Shown: positions 43,275-51,934 of the stretch, in pieces | How the letters are laid out: every line of letters starts with the position of its first letter | Numbering within the stretch: the first letter of the stretch is position 1 | NCBI GenBank assembly: GCA_902491535.1 | Contig: CABUHS010000014.1 | Span: 1 to 62,257, forward strand | Source: an uncultured Eubacteriales bacterium | GTDB taxonomy: Bacteria; Bacillota; Clostridia; Oscillospirales; CAG-272 | DNA length: 62,257 bases | Direction: 5' to 3' | The notes under the pieces: generated by a model | Databases searched by the model: none | The model's input: only the letters and a program-made list of their open reading frames with translations | What the model was told of the DNA's origin: nothing | Made by a program: the position numbers and the translations under genes

Positions 43275-44306
43275 TCACATTGACATAGAAAAAGCAGGCT
43301 CATCGTCCTGCTCGTCTTCCGATCCCTCATCCGCTTCTGACAGTTCGGGATATTCATTTTCTTCCTGCATCGTTTCTCTTTGCTCTGCCAGCTTCTTGGC
43401 TGCGAGCCGTTCTTTCTGCGCTTCTGCCTGTGACGGATCACGCCATGCAATATTGCCCTCCAAATTTTTGAGAAGATGCAGGCGGGCGGTCTTGAATTCA
43501 TCCCCGATTAACCCCAATCGCAGAAGCCATGTGCGGAAGGTATATTTCTCGTTGGTGCTTTGTGTTTTACTCCGCGAAGCTCCCCGCTGCACAAGCGCCT
43601 GATGGCTGATAGCGAGGCAGAGCTGGATGTAGGATTTAATCTCTCCCGCATGAAGCGTGGAATTAAAAAGCCGGAATTCAATCGTGCCTTTTGAAAAAAC
43701 GCTGTGAAGATTCAAAGCATGATACCTTGTATCGTCATAGTGATGATACCGTCCGCTTGATCCGTTATACCACAGCCGTTCCACCTCGCTCATGGATTTC
43801 GGTTTCCGATGGTTGAGTTCGTCTAAAAACCGGGTATCCGCTTTCTGACAGTAATGCTCCCGTTCTACCTCCACCTGCAAAGCCTTATACAGCAGATCTT
43901 CTTTGGAAGCCATGATGTTTACAATGTTTCGAAGTGTTTTCGGCGTATGAGAGGAGGCATCCACATGAACATGAATCCCGCAGGAGTCATTGACTTTGGC
44001 ACCTCCTGAACGGAGCTTGCGCACAATCTCCTGTATGGTTTCGATATCCTCATACTGGCAGATGGGGGACACAAATTCCACAGAGTAATCTCTGCTTGCA
44101 GATTCATTTCTCCGGTTTCGGCAGTGGATAGAAGCATCGCTTACAATTTTCCATTGCCGGTTCTGATTGTCTCTTATCGTGTAAGAGTCATATGCGCCGC
44201 CTACATGGACGGCTTCAGAGCCGAAATGCCCGGCAATAATTTTCGCCGCCGCACACCGAGTCAGCCCGGTCATCTCAATCTCAATTCCAAAGTTCTGGCT
44301 TCTCAA
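43275..44306 (-). CDS. Amidoligase (COOH-NH2 ligase) family enzyme
   Basis: The 343-residue protein shows the glutamine-synthetase-like amidoligase pattern: FGIEIEMTG at the N-terminus, the DYSVEFVSPI strand, GIHVHVDAS metal-binding block and GTIEFRLFNSTLH. Family enzymes form amide or isopeptide bonds using ATP. The C-terminus is acidic. It lies next to the AIG2-like cyclotransferase, an association known for this ligase family. Substrate unknown. Confidence 0.85.
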   Translation of the reverse strand: MRSQNFGIEIEMTGLTRCAAAKIIAGHFGSEAVHVGGAYDSYTIRDNQNRQWKIVSDASIHCRNRRNESASRDYSVEFVSPICQYEDIETIQEIVRKLRSGGAKVNDSCGIHVHVDASSHTPKTLRNIVNIMASKEDLLYKALQVEVEREHYCQKADTRFLDELNHRKPKSMSEVERLWYNGSSGRYHHYDDTRYHALNLHSVFSKGTIEFRLFNSTLHAGEIKSYIQLCLAISHQALVQRGASRSKTQSTNEKYTFRTWLLRLGLIGDEFKTARLHLLKNLEGNIAWRDPSQAEAQKERLAAKKLAEQRETMQEENEYPELSEADEGSEDEQDDEPAFSMSM

Positions 44307-44566
44307 TCAAAATCACCTTCCTTTGCAGCGGGAGCGCCCACAGCAGAGGAAGGTGAAGGCTTCGGTTTTTTCGGCTTCGGAACAGTTTTCGTCCCCGCAC
44401 TCAGTTCAATAAATTCCCGCACATTGGCAGGGACATATTTTCCGTAGAGTGCGTCGGCGGCCTTTTCCATCTCCGTTTCAAACGACAGTCCTTTCTGTTC
44501 CATATACAGCTTGGCCGCAGACAATTTCTCATCGTCAAAGGCAATGCTTACAGTTGTTTTCTTCAT
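44303..44566 (-). CDS. DUF6103-type small protein
   Basis: An 87-residue protein from ATG 44566 behind GTGAGGTGC: MKKTTVSIAFDDEKLSAAKLY, then helices and a Lys/Pro-rich tail ending GDFD. It resembles a ribbon-helix-helix-like small DNA-binding protein. Its last codons overlap the amidoligase start by 4 bp. Confidence 0.7.
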   Translation of the reverse strand: MKKTTVSIAFDDEKLSAAKLYMEQKGLSFETEMEKAADALYGKYVPANVREFIELSAGTKTVPKPKKPKPSPSSAVGAPAAKEGDFD

Positions 44567-44582
44567 ATTGCACCTCACAATT

Positions 44583-44651
44583 TCATCGTATAATCAAATC
44601 CCGCCCCAGCGCCTTATATACTCTGCGCAGGCTTTTTACTTTTACACCCAT
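44583..44651 (-). CDS. 22-residue basic peptide
   Basis: ATG 44651 has a perfect AAGGAGG site. The peptide, MGVKVKSLRRVYKALGRDL plus IIR, ends 17 bp before the DUF6103 start. It may be a real microprotein or just a translational leader for the next gene. Confidence 0.45.
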   Translation of the reverse strand: MGVKVKSLRRVYKALGRDLIIR

Positions 44652-44664
44652 AGCTTTTCCTCCT

Positions 44665-44895
44665 TCACATGGACAGCTTCGGATGTTCATCCTCGCTGTG
44701 ATAGACATCCTCGTCCATCACATCCGCACCGAGCATACCGAGCATATTGTCAAGCTGCTCAGCTCCCGAACAGCAGTCGGGAGCGTTTGCAAGGTAGGCT
44801 GTGGTCTGCACCGCGTCCTCCGCCAAAAGCATTTCATTGGTTTCATTTTCCCGCATCTGCCGTTCCTCAGTAGGTGTGTTCAATTTTTTATTCAT
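44665..44895 (-). CDS. 76-residue acidic protein of unknown function
   Basis: It is rich in Glu and Met, with paired cysteines (APDCCSGAEQL) in the middle. It has the same short-acidic-tail ending (HPKLSM, compare FSDGMSM, FSMSM, AQILSM) seen in several other proteins of this element. It lies between the CHAP gene and the DUF6103 gene. Confidence 0.6.
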   Translation of the reverse strand: MNKKLNTPTEERQMRENETNEMLLAEDAVQTTAYLANAPDCCSGAEQLDNMLGMLGADVMDEDVYHSEDEHPKLSM

Positions 44896-44918
44896 GGATT
44901 TCTTTCCTCCTGTAAAAT

Positions 44919-45836
44919 TTACTGCATCGGTATTCCGTAGCCGAGAATCTCATAATGTCCAACAGGATAGCTCCTTGCGCGGCATTCATCGCCGGAGTTG
45001 CCTTCAATGGTATGCACCGTTCCGTTTTCCACCTGTTCTACAATACCCACATGGTCGGATAATCCGTCCTGCGGTCCGGACGAACCACGGTTGTCCCAAT
45101 CAAAAAAGATAATATCGCCGGGACGAGGCTCATAGTTTCCGTCCTGCCACTGATCTCGTTCTTTGAACCATTCAACGCCCCAGACACAGCCCGCAAATTT
45201 CGGAATTACCTCTCTGTCGATATAACCACATTCGTTGGCACACCAGCTCACGAAACAGGCGCACCATTCCACCCGTGTCTCAAATCCGTACCAGCTCCAA
45301 TACGGCTCTCCGCCGACATTGCCGAGCTGCGACCTTGCCACCTCCACAAGCTTTTGGTTTATGCTGTTCATCAGTTTGGTGAAATCTTCGGCGGTAAGCT
45401 CTGTGCCGAAGGTGGCGTTGACGGCAGCGATGAGCTGCCCGTCTGTTTGTTCTTCCGCAAAACACCCCACAAGCTTAGAGACAAATCCATCCTCTGCAGC
45501 GTAATCGGAAAGCACAAGCACATACAGCACCTGCGCCTCTTTTACCTTGCCTGCAAAACCTGCGGCAGTCATTTCGTCTTCAATTGCATACATGGTGTCC
45601 TCAACAAACTGCAGCTTTGCCTGTTCTTCGGCGGAGAGGTTTTCCACCACCATCGTCTGCAAACGGTCGGTGTCGATTTCGATGCTGCCGTTGAAGATGG
45701 ATACAATCGCCACGATGGGCATGATGATTATGATAATAATTCCCAGCACGATCCCACCGATGGTTTTTAAGACCTTCGGATTGGTAAGCAGAGCGACGGC
45801 AATCTTTTTGAGAGCCGCCGCTACTGTTGCGCTCAT
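44919..45836 (-). CDS. CHAP/NlpC-type peptidoglycan hydrolase (VirB1-like)
   Basis: The 305-residue protein has a membrane helix (~25-48), a helical region, and a C-terminal CHAP domain with the catalytic Cys in EWCACFVSWC (C192) and His in SDHVGIVE, followed by GNSGD. It opens the cell wall locally for the transfer channel. It overlaps the VirB4 stop by 4 bp. Confidence 0.88.
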   Translation of the reverse strand: MSATVAAALKKIAVALLTNPKVLKTIGGIVLGIIIIIIMPIVAIVSIFNGSIEIDTDRLQTMVVENLSAEEQAKLQFVEDTMYAIEDEMTAAGFAGKVKEAQVLYVLVLSDYAAEDGFVSKLVGCFAEEQTDGQLIAAVNATFGTELTAEDFTKLMNSINQKLVEVARSQLGNVGGEPYWSWYGFETRVEWCACFVSWCANECGYIDREVIPKFAGCVWGVEWFKERDQWQDGNYEPRPGDIIFFDWDNRGSSGPQDGLSDHVGIVEQVENGTVHTIEGNSGDECRARSYPVGHYEILGYGIPMQ

Positions 45837-47665
45837 CGTCCGCCAGCCTTTCCGAATAGAGCCGCTTTGTAATCGGGTGCAATAACTTGAAGCAGATACC
45901 TCTCGTTGCCGCAGCGGTAGAGGCAGGTTCCTCGTTCGGGATATTTGATCAGTTCAAACTCACTCGGCTCGACCTGCAAGGCGTCCATATACTCCTTCGG
46001 GTTGATCTGTCCGGCGTTGAACAGGAACTGATGCGTAGGGATGGAAAACAGCGGCTTTGTAAACTCACGAATAGACGGAATCAAAAAGTCCTCGATGTTC
46101 TGGCTTGCCAGAATGATCGAGGATTCCTTTTTACGCACACGCTTCATGGCGTTGCGGATATATTCAATTGCCGTCATGTTTGTGAGGAAGAGATACAACT
46201 CGTCTATCGATGCCGCTGTGTTGCCCACGCCAAGCAACTGATTGCTCATGAAGGAAAGAATGTTAAACAGCATGGCGTCCTTGAGCCGCTTATTGGTATC
46301 CATCAAACCCTTCACGCCGAACACAAGAAAAGCATCGTCCGTGATATTGGTGTGGCCGTTAAAGTATTTGCTTTCTGCACCCACGCACATGGAGTGGATG
46401 CCGAGGCATACCTCCTGCAAGGTTTCTTCTGTATAGAGATATTTTCGACTCTTATCGTAGCTGTAGAATTCTTCCTCGCACAGGTTATAGAAGTCCTCCA
46501 TGATGGGAAATTCGGAGGGCTTCTTTACGCTGTAGTCGGTGCTGTCTGTAATCCCGAATCGGGCGTACAGCTTCGATAGAAGGATTTCAATGGTATCAAT
46601 CTGCGCATCGGAAAAATCCTTGTAGCTGCGAAAAAAATCCTTTAGGAATGCGATGTGCTGACTGAGCCTTGTCACCTTTTTGAATGCTGCGGGCGCGTCG
46701 GGATCGACATCGTCCGTACTGTCATTCCAGGCTTTGGGTTCCAGCGGATTGATGGTGTACTCGCCGGACAGGAAATCTATATAGCAGCCGCCAAGAGCCG
46801 AACAGATTTCCTCATATTCCGATTCGGGATCAAGGCATATGATTCGCTTACCCGATTCACGGAGGTTGGTCAGAATCAATTTCAGCAGATAGCTTTTTCC
46901 CTGACCGCTGTTGCCTAAAATGAGGATATTGCTTGTGGTTTTGTCCTCGGCTCTGCGGTCGAAGTCTACAAGGATGTTTGTGCCAAATTTATCCCGACCG
47001 ATATAGATGCCTCTCGGATCGGTCTTGCCGGAAAAGTTAAAGGGATACAGATTTGCCACGGAGCTTGCGGGCAGGACTCGCTCATACTGCGCCCCGAACT
47101 GATTGCTGCCCACGGGCAGAACAGAGAGGAATCCTTCTTTCTGCCGTAAGGTCAGTCTGTCTACTGACATCTTGGAGCGTGTCAGTTCCATTGCGATCTC
47201 GCTCTGAAGCTCTTTCAGCGCATCCATATTTTTTGCTTTCAGTTCGATGAACACAGAACAATGCAGAAGCGGCTCTTTGTTCTTTCGGAGATTTGCCAGC
47301 AGCTCAATCACATCCTGCAGATTGCCCTCTGCTTCGATGGTTTCGTTCACATCGTTCCCGCCGGACATCAGCTTGTTTTTACGGGTGGCGTTCTGAATGA
47401 TTTTCCGCTGCTCCATACTCTCCACCAGCCTGTGGTAAATACGGAGCGTCACGCCGCTTCGGTCGGCAAGCTGGGAGAGGATCGCCTGTTCTTCCGTAGA
47501 AGGCGGATACTCCCTGACTGCCCACACCGAGCGATAGCTGTCCCCGACAATATAGTGGTCGGAGAGGAATTTTACCGTGCCGGGGAGAATGCAGTCGAAG
47601 AAATCCTTTGTGCGGATCACTTCCATTTCCGCAGGCGTCAGCACCTTTGGTTTTCGTTTGAACAT
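45833..47665 (-). CDS. VirB4-type conjugation ATPase
   Basis: The 610-residue protein has the N-terminal VirB4 region (VRTKDFFDCILPGTVKF in similar form), Walker A GNSGQGKS (251-258), Walker B around LYLFL and the C-terminal NPKEYMDALQVEPSEFELIKYPERG block. It powers assembly and substrate passage in the type IV secretion system. A terminator-like hairpin separates it from the sortase gene upstream. Confidence 0.92.
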   Translation of the reverse strand: MFKRKPKVLTPAEMEVIRTKDFFDCILPGTVKFLSDHYIVGDSYRSVWAVREYPPSTEEQAILSQLADRSGVTLRIYHRLVESMEQRKIIQNATRKNKLMSGGNDVNETIEAEGNLQDVIELLANLRKNKEPLLHCSVFIELKAKNMDALKELQSEIAMELTRSKMSVDRLTLRQKEGFLSVLPVGSNQFGAQYERVLPASSVANLYPFNFSGKTDPRGIYIGRDKFGTNILVDFDRRAEDKTTSNILILGNSGQGKSYLLKLILTNLRESGKRIICLDPESEYEEICSALGGCYIDFLSGEYTINPLEPKAWNDSTDDVDPDAPAAFKKVTRLSQHIAFLKDFFRSYKDFSDAQIDTIEILLSKLYARFGITDSTDYSVKKPSEFPIMEDFYNLCEEEFYSYDKSRKYLYTEETLQEVCLGIHSMCVGAESKYFNGHTNITDDAFLVFGVKGLMDTNKRLKDAMLFNILSFMSNQLLGVGNTAASIDELYLFLTNMTAIEYIRNAMKRVRKKESSIILASQNIEDFLIPSIREFTKPLFSIPTHQFLFNAGQINPKEYMDALQVEPSEFELIKYPERGTCLYRCGNERYLLQVIAPDYKAALFGKAGGR

Positions 47666-47705
47666 GAATTACCTCCTGACTGTCGTTTTGTAAACAGGAG
47701 GGCAT

Positions 47706-47743
47706 AAAAAATCAGCCGTACCACTGTTTGCAAAACGACTGAT
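47706..47743 (-). terminator. Intra-operon terminator between sortase and virB4
   Basis: On the minus strand ATCAGTCGT pairs with ACGGCTGAT (one GU) and is followed by TTTTTTATG. It precedes the VirB4 ribosome binding site by about 25 bp. Confidence 0.65.
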
Positions 47744-47756
47744 ATATTGATGATGT

Positions 47757-48452
47757 TTAATTGTCTTTCACTGCAATGATAAGCAGCCGGCCGTTCCCGC
47801 CGCCGTAACAGGTGGAGAGGACAAGAAAGCTCTTGTTCTCGAACAGATTTTTTCCGATATCCTCATACCATTTGTCCGAGGTATCAGTCACTTTTATTTC
47901 GGTAACAGTATAGCGGTACAAGCTGTTTGCGATCTGCAGTTCAATGGTTTGATGGCTGCTCAAAAAATCCGCATCTAGATACTTTTTCAGGTCGGAGAAC
48001 ATCGTGCCGTTTTTCATGTTATGACCGTAAATCAGTAAATTCCCGCTGTCAGGGCTGCACCGATAATCCAGAAACGGGACGCCGCTTTGGCTGTATTCGC
48101 CGTAAAAGTTACGCCGCAGGTATTTCTGCGGAACATTCGGCGTGTACATGACAGGATAGCCTATCGTCGTATCGGGAATACACAGCCAGCCGATACATTC
48201 ATCGTTCTCTGCAAACAGCCCCGATAAATCCCGAAGGGTTTCTTCCGGCTCGTCATCGGTCAGCGCCGGTGTTTCTTCGGGTTGTATCGGTTGGGATGGA
48301 ATAATCTGTACCATCTCTGCAAGTTCCTCGAAATCCTCTTTTTCTTTCTGCCGGGCGGACAGCTCTCGGAAAGTCATCACCACGGATACGGCGAGAAGCG
48401 CCGACAGCAGAACAGAAACAGCCGCCATGCTAATCTTCCGAGTTTTCTTCAT
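47757..48452 (-). CDS. Class B sortase
   Basis: The 231-residue membrane-anchored transpeptidase has an N-terminal helix (8-26), H144 in YGHNM, catalytic C215 in LSTCYGG and R222. The sequence is of class B type. Its likely substrate is the thioester/VaFE adhesin, which has a VPQTG sorting motif. It overlaps the upstream gene by 23 bp. Confidence 0.92.
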   Translation of the reverse strand: MKKTRKISMAAVSVLLSALLAVSVVMTFRELSARQKEKEDFEELAEMVQIIPSQPIQPEETPALTDDEPEETLRDLSGLFAENDECIGWLCIPDTTIGYPVMYTPNVPQKYLRRNFYGEYSQSGVPFLDYRCSPDSGNLLIYGHNMKNGTMFSDLKKYLDADFLSSHQTIELQIANSLYRYTVTEIKVTDTSDKWYEDIGKNLFENKSFLVLSTCYGGGNGRLLIIAVKDN

Positions 48453-49041
48453 TTTCTACCTCGTAAAATTGTTCGCCATCCACATCCGGCATCTGCTCTC
48501 CGTTCATGCTGGCTTCAAAATACAATGCGAGGAAGCGTTTGATATCCGCTTTCTTCATCCGCTGCACCTCAAAGCCCTGCTCGGAGATGACCTTCTCAAT
48601 TCGGTTGGCGGTATCGAAGGTCTGTTTATCTTTCGTGTTTTTCAGCCTTGCAATAAACAAAAACTGCCTTGCGGTCGCCATCTCCATTTGGATGTGGTCG
48701 AGAAAGTCAATGTCCTTTTTTATGATTTTCCGCACCTTCGAATTCTGTTCCTCCGAGAGCCTATCGTGCAGATATGCCTTGTTATCGTCAAAGCATTCGG
48801 ATGAGTCGGTGCAGGTGATCTCAATGTCGGGAATGGCGGACAACACCATCATCAGATGGCGGATTTTGATCTCGATGTTCACATAGGACAGTACCGAAAT
48901 ATTGGTGGGTGATACAAGGTAAAAGAGCAATTCGCCTTTCGTTGTTTCAAGGCCGTATTTTGTAAAGGTCTTGATGCCGACCAAGTCCTGCGTGGAGCGT
49001 CCTTTTTTCTTTTTCTGCTGTGTTTCTTTTTTCTTTGCCAC
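48430..49041 (-). CDS. Conjugation protein of unknown role between PrgI and sortase
   Basis: The 203-residue protein starts at GTG 49041 with GGAGG 8 bases upstream. It has a Lys-rich N-terminus, no membrane helix, and an alpha/beta pattern including SVLSYVNIEIKIRHLMMVLSAIP. Its position between PrgI and VirB4 and the VSPTNISVLS phrase suggest a separated VirB4 N-terminal-domain-like component, but this is uncertain. Confidence 0.7.
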   Translation of the reverse strand: MAKKKETQQKKKKGRSTQDLVGIKTFTKYGLETTKGELLFYLVSPTNISVLSYVNIEIKIRHLMMVLSAIPDIEITCTDSSECFDDNKAYLHDRLSEEQNSKVRKIIKKDIDFLDHIQMEMATARQFLFIARLKNTKDKQTFDTANRIEKVISEQGFEVQRMKKADIKRFLALYFEASMNGEQMPDVDGEQFYEVENEENSED

Positions 49042-49046
49042 GAGCG

Positions 49047-49307
49047 TCACCTCCATTCGTAATATTGCTGTGTGCTGATAAAATACCGCACGGCGTATCG
49101 GATAAAATCAAGCACGGTCGTTTCATCCATTCGGATTGTCAGAAAGCCATAGCCCAAGGTGATCGCAGCCGGAAAAAATATATGGAGCTGCACCAACGCC
49201 ACCACCGAAAGCAGTGCGGCTATACATAAAATTGAAAAATCCCGCAGTCCCCACAGCCACAGATTGGCTGTGGCTTTCAGGTTCTGCGGATACAGATAAC
49301 TTGTCAT
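49047..49307 (-). CDS. PrgI-family membrane protein
   Basis: The 86-residue protein has two adjacent transmembrane helices (~24-54) between short polar ends and a C-terminal YFISTQQYYEWR, as in PrgI-family conjugation proteins. It likely forms part of the VirB3-like inner-membrane complex. It is coupled to the next gene by overlap. Confidence 0.85.
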   Translation of the reverse strand: MTSYLYPQNLKATANLWLWGLRDFSILCIAALLSVVALVQLHIFFPAAITLGYGFLTIRMDETTVLDFIRYAVRYFISTQQYYEWR

Positions 49308-49726
49308 TGTATCCCTCCCATAGTCATGTTTTCATTGCTCTCTGTGTGTTCTCCGTATAAATCGTCAGTTCCGTAAAATTCCTCACAGAATTCCTGTGGC
49401 GTCTGATGATATACCTCACGGATTTTCTCCGCAATCATGTCTTTCATGAGCTGTGCTTCAGCGGCGGTCGGTTCATAGTCGAAACATTCACTGCCGTTAT
49501 CGCGGCTGATCTCACATTCAATGCGGAGCGTATCCTCGAAGGGATTGTATTTGCCGTACATATTCAGCCAAGCGCTGTCATCCTCTGCAGTGTGGATACC
49601 GAACTTTTTATCTACATCAAACCATGTTTCGATATACGCTGTAATTTCCCGGCCGATATCACAATCCACTTCCATTTCACGGTCAATAGCAATATCGTTG
49701 CGTTCTAATTCCTTGTTTTCTTTCAT
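49304..49726 (-). CDS. 140-residue acidic element protein, unknown function
   Basis: It is strongly acidic with no transmembrane segment: DIGREITAYIETWFDVDKKFG and an extended C-terminal EFYGTDDLYGEHTE region. The C-terminus MTMGGIQ overlaps the PrgI start. No family recognised. Confidence 0.6.
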   Translation of the reverse strand: MKENKELERNDIAIDREMEVDCDIGREITAYIETWFDVDKKFGIHTAEDDSAWLNMYGKYNPFEDTLRIECEISRDNGSECFDYEPTAAEAQLMKDMIAEKIREVYHQTPQEFCEEFYGTDDLYGEHTESNENMTMGGIQ

Positions 49727-49739
49727 TTCGTTATCACCT

Positions 49740-50672
49740 CTACTTTGCAGCTCTTGCCACAGAGCGTGTCAGATTGACCGCCGTGGTCGTTGCGTGTACA
49801 ACGCTCATCATGTTGACTCGTACCGAGCTGTCGAGACCGAACTGCTGGGCGATCCGCGGCACTTCGTTCGCCGCCAACATAATGCCCAACCCTAAGAGCA
49901 TATTGCCGGGGAAGGTTAACAGTCCCAGGAACAACAGCGTTGTCTGCATAAACGCAGTCAGGCAGATTGCCGCTACCTGCTTCATCCACTGGTTGAATCC
50001 ATCCGTATAGCCCCTCGGCACACTGAACATATACAGTTCTCCCACTGCCATCTGCACTAACAAAATGCCGCCTCGCTTGATGTTCTGAAAAAATATCTTG
50101 ATTACGCAGTAAGCGAAGGCGATCATTGCCAGCAGATTAAACAGATTAAAGCTGACCTGTGTTGCCACGGCGAAACTTCCTTCAAGCACAGAAGTGCTTT
50201 GTCCCGATAAATCAATAGACTGCTGTCCGGCGAAGATTGCCGACAAATCGTGGGAAAAGGTATTTTGCAGGGAAATACAGAATTTATACAGTTCCACAGG
50301 CACAATGCCGATTAACGAACAGGCAAAAAAGCCCTTCAGGACATTGATTGCCGTGGTCTTTATGGTCGCCCTGCCGTTTTGATATTCGATTGCCGTATCA
50401 AAAACAGCAACCGCCACACCTGCAATAAAGAGCGTCCAACCGAACAGGGTAAACAGCTTAATGGTCGCCTGTACCCAATCAAGGGCAAAAATATCTGCGC
50501 CCATGTTTCCCATCATGGTAAAGAAATCGGCAACGGCGTTATAGACGGTTTCATAAAACCATTTCAGCATTGTGTTCCAAATCACATTGGATATTTGTTC
50601 TCCGAGAAAATCAAACACGCCGCCGATGGCGTCACCTATGCCGGAGAATATATCTCCTAACCAATCAAAAAT
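49740..50672 (-). CDS. VirB6/TrbL-like conjugation channel protein
   Basis: The protein has about six transmembrane helices and the phrase NTMLKWFYETVYNAVADF, as in TrbL/VirB6-like proteins of Firmicute elements. A GTG at 50618 gives 292 residues. The frame is open upstream and carries the family-typical IFDWLGDIFSGIGDAIGGV, with a GGAGGTGATGACTT site before a non-ATG codon (ATT at 50672). I chose the longer form. It forms the membrane pore. Confidence 0.85.
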   Translation of the reverse strand: MFDWLGDIFSGIGDAIGGVFDFLGEQISNVIWNTMLKWFYETVYNAVADFFTMMGNMGADIFALDWVQATIKLFTLFGWTLFIAGVAVAVFDTAIEYQNGRATIKTTAINVLKGFFACSLIGIVPVELYKFCISLQNTFSHDLSAIFAGQQSIDLSGQSTSVLEGSFAVATQVSFNLFNLLAMIAFAYCVIKIFFQNIKRGGILLVQMAVGELYMFSVPRGYTDGFNQWMKQVAAICLTAFMQTTLLFLGLLTFPGNMLLGLGIMLAANEVPRIAQQFGLDSSVRVNMMSVVHATTTAVNLTRSVARAAK

Positions 50673-50700
50673 AAGTCATCACCTCCATGCTATTCCTCCG

Positions 50701-51252
50701 CTACATCGACAGAATCTGGGCGTCCTCTTGCGTCTGCTCCACAGAAAGCAGTTCAACTTCATCTCCCGGCCTTTCGTGCAGTTCACCCATGCGTTCAATC
50801 ATTGTTTCCATGTGCCGCTGCCATTCTTCCCAGTCTTTCTTTTCAAACCAACCGTTATAAGAATCAGCCGGATCTGTGGAATTGACGGCGTTGTTTCTTG
50901 CCACTGCAAGGTTTTCCTTAAGGTAATTTTTCAACCATAAGAGCGATTCCTTATCTGCAGTAAAAGACGATAATTCTTGGAATTTGGGTTCTTCTTTCGC
51001 CCATTCTTCCTCATAATCGACTGCGGAATAATCGTTATCCTGTATCTTAAAAATAAGTTCCGCTACGGCCAGCGGACTTGTATGGGAGTTTCCGAGCTGA
51101 GGATCGTCAAATTCACTCCATTCGCTGTTTTGAATAAATTCTAAAAGACTTTTAAGTGTCAGCCTGCCGTCCTTTGGAAGTCTGTTTCGTATCTCCCCAA
51201 TAACATCAAGTCCTGCATCTGATTCAAATGCGGTAATTCCCCAAGCTCCCAT
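50701..51252 (-). CDS. DUF4259-domain protein
   Basis: The 183-residue protein begins MGAWGITAFESDAGLDVIGEI, the DUF4259 signature, followed by an acidic alpha-helical region and an acidic tail ending QILSM. Function unknown; it lies between pore and VirB2-like genes but may be cargo. Confidence 0.8.
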   Translation of the reverse strand: MGAWGITAFESDAGLDVIGEIRNRLPKDGRLTLKSLLEFIQNSEWSEFDDPQLGNSHTSPLAVAELIFKIQDNDYSAVDYEEEWAKEEPKFQELSSFTADKESLLWLKNYLKENLAVARNNAVNSTDPADSYNGWFEKKDWEEWQRHMETMIERMGELHERPGDEVELLSVEQTQEDAQILSM

Positions 51253-51263
51253 ATAATCCCTCC

Positions 51264-51596
51264 TTATAAAATCGTCCAGATATACAGCGGAGCCGTCAGT
51301 GTAAAGATCAGGCAGGCGAACAGAATCGCCGGAGCTGTAAATTCAAACTGGCCGTGCTTTCTGTAATCAAAATACGCCGTTCCCAGCTTCACAAAGAAGA
51401 GGATGGCGAGGATCATATCGATTACGGGGAATACCACATTGTTGACGACCGACTTGATCTGTGTCTGCGCCGCCGTCCATGTGTTTTCAATGGCGGTTGC
51501 CACATCGCCCGCGGCAAAGGCGGTTACGGAGGTCATGGTCACCATCACCGCCATCATCAGGACACAGAGCAGCGTTCTCATTGTTTTCTTTTTCAT
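51264..51596 (-). CDS. VirB2-like/DUF3852 membrane protein
   Basis: From ATG 51596 the 110-residue protein has a signal peptide cleaved near AFA-AGD and two transmembrane helices (VVNNVVFPVIDMILAILFFVKLG and PAILFACLIFTLTAPLYIW, each trimmed). The architecture is that of pilin-like VirB2 subunits. Its start overlaps the stop of the DUF4406-like gene. Confidence 0.8.
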   Translation of the reverse strand: MKKKTMRTLLCVLMMAVMVTMTSVTAFAAGDVATAIENTWTAAQTQIKSVVNNVVFPVIDMILAILFFVKLGTAYFDYRKHGQFEFTAPAILFACLIFTLTAPLYIWTIL

Positions 51597-51934
51597 AAGC
51601 AATTTCCTCCAATCAATTTGCTGATTTCTTGTTCCCGGATTTTTCGGGTTTTCACATTCAGGTTTCTGCAGAACTGAATTTCTGCCGCCATGCCTTTGGT
51701 GATCTCATCCCCGAATATCCACATTTCATCACAAAACCAAAGCAGGGAAAGCCCTGCCGTCATCCCGATGTCACGCTCTTTCGGCTTGCCGTCATCGAGA
51801 CACAGCGCATAGAAATGCGGCACGACCGGAGCCGTGCCGCACAGCAGCGCATATTTGGTGTATCTCTTTGCCCGTTCAAGATTCTCGCTGACATTGCCGC
51901 CGAGGGGAGAACAGATATACACCTTTTTCATCAT
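51593..51934 (-). CDS. DUF4406/deoxyribosyltransferase-like protein
   Basis: The 113-residue protein begins KVYICSPLGGNVSENLERAKRY, the start of a Rossmann-like nucleoside deoxyribosyltransferase fold, with GMTAGLSLLWFCDEMWIFG in the middle. It might process nucleosides or nucleotides. Its role in transfer is unknown. Coupled by overlaps on both sides. Confidence 0.75.
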   Translation of the reverse strand: MMKKVYICSPLGGNVSENLERAKRYTKYALLCGTAPVVPHFYALCLDDGKPKERDIGMTAGLSLLWFCDEMWIFGDEITKGMAAEIQFCRNLNVKTRKIREQEISKLIGGNCL

